From Mugil cephalus (Eukaryota > Chordata > Actinopteri > Mugiliformes > Mugilidae): a stretch of 64,000 nt of DNA. Numbering within the stretch: position 1 is the first letter of the stretch; each line of letters opens with the position of its first letter. The notes under the pieces were generated by a model that did not search any database, was not told the origin of the DNA, and was given only the letters and a program-made list of their open reading frames with translations. The DNA lies in contig NC_061781.1 of the NCBI RefSeq assembly GCF_022458985.1, forward strand, positions 9,513,501-9,577,500, read 5' to 3'. Positions 26,573-35,484 of this stretch are shown here, one piece after another. The position numbers and the translations under genes were made by a program.

Positions 26573-27082
26573 ATTCACTTTTTAGATAAATTCTATTTTC
26601 CAACTGTTTCATATTTCAGTCATCAGGAGTAGATAACTTGACCTTAAAATGGCAAAAAGTTTGAATATTTTCATTTGAGGAATGTGAACATTTTCAGTTA
26701 CTATTACATAAATATCACATTGTTACTGTATTGGAACATCTTAGTGCTAGATAATAGTCTTAAATGTAATGGCCACATAATGTAATCAGCTGCTACAGAG
26801 CTGTTTGTTCGTTCCATGGTATCTCTTCTTAGCACAGTTGTACTGGCTGGACTTTGACCGTGAGTCAAACATTAAAGCTCAAGTTGACATTGAGGTCGAA
26901 CTATGTGGCTTGTGTGGGTAAAATATTCACATCAAATGTAACAGATCAGCTTTCAACCAACACCTTCACAAAGGGGAAGATGAAATAGAAGGCCCTGGTG
27001 TCCTGCAGATCACAGACATGGAAAGGTATGCTGCTGATTTACTTTCACAAGTCTTGTGTCAGTATAGTGCGCTGTTGATCAA

Positions 27083-29420
27083 TCTTATCTGCTGTCAGGG
27101 TACAAACGCTGTCTACAGGAGCTGAGGATTTTGCTCCTTGGACACAAGTGGCTGGAGAAGAACTTGACAGGAAATGCCGTCCTCGGCCAACTGATGTTTG
27201 ACATCGGCAGAGACGTAAAGATGTGTGTTAAGAGGCAACGTGTCCTGGATAACAGGCGTAAGGTCATTGTGGTCAGTACCCCTGAGAGGTGGATCCGTCC
27301 AAGACCCCAGCATGGTGAATGTGAACATGGCCGCCTGCATGGCCATGTCCCCACCAGGACCTCATGTCTTCCTCATGGTTATACCTATCAGCTCTTTTAC
27401 AGGACAGGAGTTGACAGTAGAGGGACCTCTCGAGCTGTTAAACGACACGCTGTGGAGACACACAGTAGTAATATTCACCAGGTGTGAGCGGCTGAGGGGG
27501 GAGTCCGTGGAGACCTACGCTGCAAAATACCGGTTTCTCAAGGCCATATAGGAGAAATGTGAAAACAGATACCACCTTCTAGACACAAGCATTTGGGGAA
27601 AGGATGATAATGCTCAGGTTGCAGAACTTTTGGAAAAGATTGATGCAATGGTTGAGGGAAACTTAAAGGCAAGGAGGAGCCGGTTATGTGACTGTAAATG
27701 AAGGAGTTTCTAGGATGACAGAGAGGGAAAGGAAAGAGGTGGATGAGAGGGCGACATTGAGGAGAATGAATGTGCAGATTACTAGAACAGCACTGAGATC
27801 TCTGATGGGTCAGCAAAACTTACTGAAGCTATAATCAGTCATTTTCATTAAAAGAGTGGATCACACATGGAGGACAAAGGATGACTTCAAGGGATAAACC
27901 TAGACTGAACCCTACAATTCCCTTCAACTATGAAGAGAGATTCTGCTGCTCTAAGCTTTGTTTAGCTGACTATTCGTTAGTTGAATAGAAGTAACTGAAT
28001 GGTCATGTTGCTCTGTAGCTACTGTCAAACAATTTGAGGCTAAATGGCATGGTTACATCATATCAAAGAGCCACATTCTTGTTGAACACTTCTATACTAT
28101 ATATACTAGAAACTGTTTCCTATCCTAACCAACCTAATGGCCATATGTCAGTTTCAACTGTATCCAAACACAAGATTTATTGAAGGTGAAAATGTATTCT
28201 TGAAATTAATATTGTTCCCTAAATACTTATTGTTTATTTATTTATTGAATACAGGAGAGATTCCTCCAATTTCAGCGCTTTGTGTTCTCCTTGTGGGGCC
28301 GAAGCAGGTTGGGAAGAGCTCAGCTGGAAACCCTGCCTGCAGTTGGTCTTCCCTGCTGGGCGTCCAACATCAAAGTGCATTGGGAGGCAGGGCGGCATTG
28401 GCACAAAACAAGCCACTGTTGTAGACACTCCTGGCTGGCATGGGCGCTACTATTCCGAGGACACTCCAAAGGAAGTAAACCAGCAAATTACCCACGGTGC
28501 ATCTATGTATGCTGCCATTCCTCATGCTATCCTGGTGGTCGTACGTGGTGACAAGACCTTTACAGAAACCGACAGGATAAAGGCGGGGGGACACTTGAGC
28601 TTGCCTGGATTTGTTGTGTAGGCTCAAAGCTTTATGAAGAGCACATTGAACGATGGTCCGCTCTGCAGCGCCTGGTGGACAAATGTGGAAATAGGTATCA
28701 TGTTTCCGATAACTCAAGCAGGGCCAGAGACACTCAGGCCAGAGAACTACTGGAGAAGATCGAGAAGACAGTCGCGGAGAACGAAGCTGGACACTCAATG
28801 AGGAGCTTCATGAATCTTCTACAAAGCAACAGAAAGCTGGACCAGAGCGCTCTAAAAACACTGCGAGGCAGCTCAAGAAGGAAAAGGCAGCGAATGATTT
28901 CCTGAGACAAAGAGTTGAGGAGATGGAGAGAATAATAGAGGGTATGATTAAGAGAGCTAAAGATAAAGATGAGCAGGTTGAATGTCTGATAAAAACTACT
29001 TAGGAGGATGAGAGGTGGAGAGAAATTAGTTGAAGGACAGAGTACAAAAAAGAGCTTAGTATCAAATTAGCCGAAGCTGAGAAGGAGAACAACCAGCTCA
29101 AACTGGTTATTATGCAGAAAGAAGAGCTGATAACAAGTCTGGGACAACAGAGCACCGTGAAAGTTGATGTCATTAGAGCTTCAAAGATGAGAGGTGAGGT
29201 GAAAAAGGAAATCCTAGAGGATAAACAGAAGGAACAAGAAGCAGCAGCGTGGAAGAAAATGTGCGAGGAGAAAGATAACGTACTCAAAGAGACTCGGCGG
29301 CTGAAGGAAGAAAATGAAGCGACAAAGCAAATGTTGCAAGGAACCATGCAAGGGGTGCAGAGGCGCTATCAGAAACAAGATCTGCTCCCATTGTACTTTG
29401 GGCAGCTCCAAAAATACCTG
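27083..29420 (+). pseudogene. GIMAP-like (AIG1 GTPase) gene, decayed: two G domains and coiled coil
   Basis: Two AIG1-type GTPase domains lie in tandem. Domain 1 (27118-27670) shows [14 protein letters not shown] at the P-loop, STPERW at G3, [27 protein letters not shown] at the G4 region and NRYHLL. Domain 2 (28258-28800) shows [12 protein letters not shown], an intact P-loop, then [23 protein letters not shown] and CGNRYHV. A lysine/glutamate-rich coiled coil follows (28870-29350). The frame shifts near 27295, again between the domain 2 P-loop and its DTPG box, and again near 28620. Stop codons occur at 27549 and 28619 and in the coiled coil. The domain 1 P-loop has lost the GKS. Splice-like borders (ctgctgtcag at 27101, atacag at 28255) suggest an unprocessed pseudogene. 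Living relatives act in immune-cell and vesicle GTPase biology. A functional spliced form is possible but unlikely. Confidence 0.8.
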
Positions 29421-29614
29421 TCGCTGCTCTCAATGTACCTGCTGCACCAATCCCTGCACAGACTATCAAAAAGAAACCTTTGGCATTGCCAAAACTGACG
29501 GAGTTGACACCTAAATTGTCATCTTCCACCAGGCCAGCTGCAGACTACCACTACAGAGCTAACACAGCAGCCTGGGTGAGATTTAAGTATAGTAACATGC
29601 CCCATCATTTCCTA

Positions 29615-30170
29615 CCTGCTGCTGGTGGCTAGGCTAATTAGCTGGTGTTTTCTAGTGTTTTACTTCTGTGGCTAGGCTAGTTAGCTGGTGTCTGATAGTG
29701 CTTTATTTCTGATCCTAGCAGAAGGGAGCGGTGTTGGTTGAAATGTAGTGCATGTCCCACCACCTCTCATTGCCTCCTGCTGTGGCCTAGGCTATGTAGC
29801 TAGTGTCTGGTTGTATCTTATTTCTGATATAGGCAGAAGGAAGAGATGTTTGGTTGAAGTGTAGTTGCATGTCCCACCATTTCTTACCTACTGCTAGTGG
29901 CTAGGCTAATTAGCTGGTGTTTTCTAGTGTTTTACTTCCGTGGCTAGGCTAGTTAGCTGGTGTCTGATAGTGCTTTATTTCTGATGCTTTATTTCTGAAG
30001 TGAGCGGCGTTGTTTGAAATGTAGTCGCAGGTCCCGCCACCTGTCATTACTTCCATCTTATTTCTGATATAGGCAGAAGGGAGAGAATTTTGGTTGAAGT
30101 GTAGTCGCATGTCCCATCAGTTTATTACCAACTGCTTCTGGCTAGGCTAGTTAGTAGCTGACCACTGTTC
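29615..30170. repeat. tandem repeat of about 272 bp, with internal sub-repeats
   Basis: The block starting ggctaggctaattagctgg at 29627 recurs at 29899 (offset 272) with high identity, and partly again at 30140. Within each unit, 'ggctaggctagttagctggt' and 'tttatttctgat' motifs repeat, so the unit itself arose from shorter repeats. No coding capacity. Confidence 0.7.
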
Positions 30171-31666
30171 TGCTGGTTCTCCAGTTGGACTGGGCTTCTA
30201 AAGGAGTTTTGCCTCAGATCATGGCACAAGGGATTGTAACATCTTGTCCTGTGTATTAATGAATAGTAACTCACTCATGGGTGATTATATCTTGCTATGG
30301 ATTCATAAAGTGTATTACAGAAGTGCAATACCTTCCTCACAGTGTTGCTGCTAGTCTATATCTTTGTCTATTTTAATTATGTGCCTCTTTACTTTTTTAT
30401 TAATGTGTTTGGACATAATGAGGCCACAATGTCTGAACTAAAACCATTCATATCAATAACACTAAACCTGTTTTACTTCAACAACACTAAGTTTTGCATT
30501 AATTTCAAACAAAATAAAAAAAACTAAATTTATGACACAATCACAAAACCTAATGGTGACTAAATTATCTGTAAAGTGTATTATCTACAAACACAGAACT
30601 TACGAAGTGTCTCAAATCATGTGGTATTATTAAAATATGCACAAACTACTATGAATTTCAAATAATAGTAATAAAAACCCTTATGTTTTTTTTTTGTTTT
30701 ATTTTGTTTGTAGGTGCTGTCTGATACAAAACAAACAATAACCTGCATAATTAACATTCTTCTATCTAAAACAGATACATTTGTCTTAGTCTGCATAAAT
30801 CTATGGGTTTTATCTTTTTCATCAGATCATGGTTTTAAAAATATATTCAACTTGCCTCATTTTTTGTCCTCTTATCAGAACCTTGAAGGTCATGAAACAT
30901 TTTGACCATCAGTATCATGGTTTACTATTTGATCAGGTGGCAGTTTTATCAACAGTCAACTGATACAAAAGAGTAAAACAGGACCTTCAACACTCATATT
31001 ATACAGAAGTATAAATAAAAGAATGTATGTAGTCTGTGCCTCCCCTTCCCTCTGTGCGGCTTTGTCTTCGGACTTGGTATCATGTTCAGCTCCGCACAGA
31101 TTTTAGTCTTTGACAAGAAGGAATGTGCACCTCCTAACAGTTAGTGCTTAGATCATCTGGATGGAGAGGCACATCAGCTGCAGCTATGAAACACTAGGTT
31201 GAACGATTTTAGATCTGAATCTTGACATCTGTGTGATCTGTGATCATCAGTGGCGACAGACTCAGATGGAGACACTTCATTTCAGTCACTGGCTCATCGT
31301 TTGTCATCCTTTAACAACCTGTGATTTTAACCAAAGGAAAAAAAAATACAGAAAACGTTCAATACATTGCATTCACAATGAGAGACAAACAGATGTTTAA
31401 GACAGCAATTATTTTAATCTTGGCATAGAAAAAAGAACACATTTTCTGTATATTTACAGCACAAACAAACATTGTATGTGGTGTGACAAACTCCTCCTTG
31501 CATTACACAGAGAGGCAGCACCACAAACACAGCGACATATTCATACGTACATGTAATTTTCCAGAAATTAAATTAAAAAACTGCAAGGTTAGATGCTTTA
31601 TCAGCAATTGTTCAAACAAGAGTTCAGCATTGTCCTATTTAAATAAACAAATAATAAAAGAATACA
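30171..31666. other. spacer between GIMAP relic and OR cluster, ending in the OR A 3' flank
   Basis: AT-rich with no recognised gene. From about 31165 to 31560 it matches 45532-45895 downstream of OR E: shared blocks start gatggagaggcacatcagct and ttttctgtatatt. It is therefore a duplicated 3' flank of this OR family. Confidence 0.5.
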
Positions 31667-32620
31667 TTACGGATGGAACTTAATGACAGGTGATTTTCTT
31701 CTGACACAAACTAAACCCAGAATTCGATTTCGTATTTTGGTCAGTTTAAATCCATAGATGAGCGGATTCATGACTGGAGGGATGAGGAGAAATTCTATAG
31801 CGATGAAGTTTTGAAGACTTTGAGGTAAATCAGTGGAGCCGAACCGCATGTACATCACATCTATAAGTATTACAATCAGGAATGTGATTAAAGAGACTAA
31901 ATGTGGCATGCACGTCTGCATGAACTTTACCCTGTCTTCTTTGGACCTTGCGCATGTTTTAATTAGATGCATGTAAGTCCAAATGATGAAAAACCCGTGA
32001 GACACATAAACGACAATTGTAATATATGCAAATATGCTGTTTGAAAGGGTATCGGCTTCAGAACAGGCAAGTTTAACAATTGTCCAGTTCACACAAAATA
32101 ATTTCTGGATTTTTGATCCACATAGCTTCAGTTTAGACGTGAGTATGATGTTGATGGACAAAATGCAGAAAGGTGTTAGCCAGGAGAAACACACCAGCTG
32201 AGAGAGCCTCCTCTTAGTCATGAAAGAGTGGTAGTGAAGTGGTCGACATATAGCCAGATATCTGTCGTAGGCCATAACCGCTAGGATGGACAAATCACTG
32301 CAAGCAAATGAGTACATGATAAAAGCCTGTATAAGGCAGCCTTCATATGAGATTACTTGAGAGGACGACAGCAGGTCTAAGAGGAATTTTGGGTAGAAAC
32401 CTGTGGTGCCATAAAGCCCATTAATGCAAAAACTGGCCAATAAAATATACATAGGTTCATGCAGGTTTTCATCTAAGACAATGATCATAACAAGAGAGAT
32501 ATTGGCTAATAAAATCAAACAGTAATACACTAAAGTAAGTGAGAAGATGGCAGTTCTGTAATTCATTGTCTCGTTTATCCCTGAAAGAGTGAAAATCCTA
32601 ATATCAGACATATTATCCAT
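31667..32620 (-). CDS. olfactory receptor A (fish OR, intronless)
   Basis: Seven-transmembrane odorant receptor, expected in the membrane of olfactory neurons and coupled to the olfactory G protein. From the MDN start it is 317 residues. The frame is open for another 32 codons upstream, but all relatives align from MDN, so 32620 is preferred. N-glycosylation sequons are at residues 3-5 and 16-18. LHEPMY (53-58), GLYGTTGFYPKF, Cys95, MAYDRYLAIC (from 116), KFMQTCMPHL in TM6 and PPVMNPLIYG in TM7 are all OR hallmarks. Its C-terminal tail is eight residues longer than in C-F because the usual stop after RRK is changed. It shares TM3 and TM5 sequence with F but the N-terminus with B and C, indicating past sequence exchange. 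Confidence 0.93.
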   Translation of the reverse strand: MDNMSDIRIFTLSGINETMNYRTAIFSLTLVYYCLILLANISLVMIIVLDENLHEPMYILLASFCINGLYGTTGFYPKFLLDLLSSSQVISYEGCLIQAFIMYSFACSDLSILAVMAYDRYLAICRPLHYHSFMTKRRLSQLVCFSWLTPFCILSINIILTSKLKLCGSKIQKLFCVNWTIVKLACSEADTLSNSIFAYITIVVYVSHGFFIIWTYMHLIKTCARSKEDRVKFMQTCMPHLVSLITFLIVILIDVMYMRFGSTDLPQSLQNFIAIEFLLIPPVMNPLIYGFKLTKIRNRILGLVCVRRKSPVIKFHP

Positions 32621-32792
32621 AATCACACAGCAAATATTCACAGTTTTTAAATCAGCTAAATCTACCTGTCTACATACAGTGAAAGTTAAGAGTGAGGAGC
32701 TACGCTGACCTGTCATCTCCTGCAGTGTCCTCTGTTTATAATCCCTTTGACTTGTGACAAAACACGAGCTGGGAATTCAAACTGATCCGTGG

Positions 32793-32810
32793 TCCTTGGG
32801 AAGTAATTAA
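32793..32810 (-). promoter_or_regulatory. O/E-like plus homeodomain composite site upstream of OR A
   Basis: TCCTTGGGAA (one mismatch to the EBF half-palindrome TCCC-NN-GGGA) lies one base from TAATTAA, a LHX-type homeodomain site. The pair begins 173 bp upstream of the OR A start. In mammals OR promoters and enhancers carry adjacent EBF and LHX2 sites. The same pair, at the same distance, is found upstream of OR C. Confidence 0.45.
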
Positions 32811-33224
32811 CACAATCAGTTCATTAGTCCAGACTTACGTTATATAAAGTATCGAAAAACTATGCTATATATATTTACATATAGTATATATTTTTTAAAA
32901 CACATTTATACATGTAGGCTGCTCTTTTAAGGTGACCTCCCATTACTGAGTTAGGACATTTCTTCCTTTTAGTTATATTAGGTACGAAGTGGTGTTGTTA
33001 TGCATTTCAAAATAATTTTAAGTTTGATTTTTGGCATCTGGTCATTGCAGAAGGGTACCTGTAATAAAACTAATCCAGTGCGAATTGACATCTCTGTGAT
33101 CTTAACTGTAAATAACAAACCAACCATACACTGAGGTCTGTCAGTATCAGTCACATGAAACACATTAGTTAGGTCACAGTATTATTAAAGGAACATTGTT
33201 GAATTAGAAACTTTACAGAAGTGG

Positions 33225-33546
33225 TCATTTTCTTCTGACACCAACTAAACCCAGAATTCAGGCAGCCTTCATATGAGATTACTTGAGAGGACGACAGCAG
33301 GTCTAAGAGGAATTTTGGGTAGAAACCTGTGGTGCCATAAAGCCCATTAATGCAAAAACTGGCCAATAAAATATACATAGGTTCATGCAGGTTTTCATCT
33401 AAGACAATGATCATAACAAGAGAGATATTGGCTAATAAAATCAAACAGTAATACACTAAAGTAAGTGAGAAGATGGCAGTTCTGTAATTCATTGTCTCGT
33501 TTATCCCTGAAAGAGTGAAAATCCTAATATCAGACATATTATCCAT
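33225..33546 (-). pseudogene. olfactory receptor B, ends-only deletion pseudogene
   Basis: The first 96 codons from MDN are essentially identical to OR A and C (TM1, TM2 and the start of TM3, ending GCL). The sequence then jumps to the last 35 bp before the ancestral stop (33225-33227). Compared with OR C, 608 bp (C coordinates 37669-38276) are missing. Because 608 is not a multiple of three, the tail is read in a different frame and runs on to 33169. The upstream promoter block holding the composite O/E-homeodomain site is also missing (junction near 33653). It cannot make a receptor. Confidence 0.9.
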
Positions 33547-33987
33547 AATCACACAGCAAATATTCACAGTTTTTAAATCAGCTAAATCTACCTGTCTACA
33601 TACAGTGAAAGTTAAGAGTGAGGAGCTACGCTGACCTGTCATCTCCTGCAGAGTCCAGACTTACATTATATAAAGTATTGAAAAACTATGCTATATATAT
33701 TTACATATAGTATATACAGTATTTTTTAAAACATATTTATACATGTAGGCTGCTCTTTTAAGGTGACCTCCCATTACTGAGTTAGAACATTTCTTCCTTT
33801 TAGGTATATTAGGTACGAAGTGGTGTTGTTATGCATTTCAAAATAATTTTAAGTTTGATTTTTGGCATCTGGTCATTGCAGAAGGGTACCTGTCTCACTC
33901 TATATTTAGCCTAGATTCAGGATTCAGGTTTAGTGAAGGTAAAATACACCCAGGGGTGTCATATCTAATAATTTGATTTAAATAATA

Positions 33988-34278
33988 CACGATATAACAT
34001 TATGACCACCTTCCTAATATTGTGTAGGTCTCTCTTATATCTCTACAACAGCTGTGATTCATCAGAGAATGGACGATGGGACTTCTGAGGGTTTCCTGTG
34101 GTGTTTGGAAACACAATGTGGTTAGTGGGGGTCTTTGGATCCCATGGGTTGAGTTGATGGGAGGGGGCTCTGTGGATCATCATACAAATACTTGATCAAT
34201 TTGGGATCTAGTGAATCTGGAGGCCAGATAAACACCATATGCTGTTTTTCATGTTTTTTGAGTTGTTCCTAAAAGGTT

Positions 34279-34341
<63 letters not shown>

Positions 34342-34520
34342 CAACTTCTGCTGCCATCAAGGAGTGTCAATGCTATGGGGTGGGGGTGTCCGGTCTGGCT
34401 TAGATGGGTGGTACATGTCTTATTAACATCCTTATGAACGCCAGGTCCAGATGTTTCACAGCAGAACATTGAGTTGTCAGAAAATGGTCAATGTTATTTA
34501 CTTCTCCTGTCTGTGGTTTT
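33988..34520. mobile_element. Tc1/mariner non-autonomous element (spacer copy 1)
   Basis: Starts with a degraded CACTGATCAG-type end, then ataacattatgaccacctt and 'ctaatattgtgtaggtc', the left end of a common teleost Tc1-like family. The central 'ctgccatcaagg', 'gtggtacatgtctta' and 'cagcagaacattg' and the right-end 'tttacttctcctgtctgtgg' also match it. Internally deleted, and interrupted by a GT microsatellite. Confidence 0.65.
34283..34340. repeat. (GT)n microsatellite
   Basis: About 29 uninterrupted GT units inside the Tc1-like relic. It is absent from the duplicate at 39083-39520, so it expanded after, or was lost since, the duplication. Confidence 0.95.
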
Positions 34521-34629
34521 AGAAAGAAAAACCTTTTCCCAACATTAACCCGTGAAGAACACTCTCCAGGAAGTAGGTGTATCAAGTCTAGTAAGTCAAG
34601 TAAAGTCAAGTCAAGTAAAGTTAAGTCTT

Positions 34630-34935
34630 TGCAGAGGGTTCACCACAAGGTGCAAGCCATTAATCAGCCTCAAAAAATAGAAAGGCCAGATTAGACTTTG
34701 TCCAAAAACATCAAAAGACACCAGCCTAGTTCTGGAACGTCATTCTTTTGACAGATGAAACTATACTGAACCTGTACCAGAATGATGGGAAGACGAAAGT
34801 ATGCAGAAGGCTTGGAACAGCTAATGCACACCAAAGCACACCAAATCTTCTGTAAAATGTGGTGGATGCTATGTGATGTCATGGGCATGCAGGGCTTCCA
34901 ATGGCACTGGGTCAATAATGTTCCATCCGATTTTA
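34630..34935 (+). mobile_element. Tc1-like transposase catalytic-core relic (spacer copy 1)
   Basis: Translation in the best frame gives SSVKCGGCYVMSWACRA followed by SNGTGS. This corresponds to the SSVKHGGGSVMAWACM-type segment of fish Tc1 transposases, with WEDE-like and TPKHT-like remnants before it and several in-frame stops. It is the remnant of an autonomous element of a different family from the adjacent non-autonomous one. Confidence 0.65.
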
Positions 34936-35215
34936 ATTGGCCCGTATCATGTGCCCATATGTGTTTTGTGTAGTATGTAAGCTGTCCAAACCAACTGCTC
35001 CTGGTGGGATTAATAAAGTTGTCTGAATCTGAATATGAATCACTGTCTACAAATATAATGGACTACGGCCCACTTTTACTATTTGCGCTTAACCGTGTTG
35101 TACTTCTTAGTTGAAGCACTTGGTGGCGCCACTGTCTTGAACAAGGCAGCATCTCCACAAAGCAAGCATCCGAAGAAAAAGACTGCGCATGGTTACATGA
35201 TGGTTACCACCAGAA

Positions 35216-35332
35216 ATGGCGCAACCGAAGAGACGCAAGACTGAGTACAATGTACGAACGAAACAAAGGCATTACGAAAGGAAGCACCTGGATTCACCTC
35301 CTACGCTGGCGCCGAGCGAGAAGAGAAGGTAA
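35216..35332 (+). other. short basic open frame in the duplicated spacer
   Basis: A 38-codon frame starting MAQPKRRKTEYNVRTKQRHY, very basic, with a splice-donor-like gtaaag at its end. It lies just before the inverted repeat at 35376. The second copy (from about 40190) has a one-base deletion in it. It may be the first exon of a transposon protein; no family recognised. Confidence 0.25.
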
Positions 35333-35375
35333 AGCAAATGACAGCTAGCCTGAGGGACATCCCGGTAAGTAAGGG

Positions 35376-35484
35376 ATAATGCCCGACGAGGTGTCCATTA
35401 TCGGAAATGAATGGACGACGCGGAGGACGGTTGTTTCCGCGAAGTCCAATCATTTCTGATAATGGACACATCGAAGGGCATTAT
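35376..35484. repeat. 48-bp inverted repeat (hairpin-forming)
   Basis: Left arm 35376-35423 and right arm 35437-35484 are near-perfect reverse complements with a 13-bp loop; the outer 27 bp differ at about three positions. The right arm and its flank recur about 164 bp further on (35622 onward). Present again in spacer copy 2 at about 40351-40459. It looks like the terminal part of an unclassified DNA transposon. Confidence 0.7.

Noticed and set aside
29112-29498. 128-codon lysine/glutamate-rich frame as a separate gene
   Set aside because: It is the coiled-coil tail of the decayed GIMAP-like gene and has no start or promoter of its own.
32621-32716. N-terminal extension of OR A (also in B and C) from MTGQRSS
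   Set aside because: All OR paralogues align from MDN. The extension is not shared with D-H and is better read as leader sequence.
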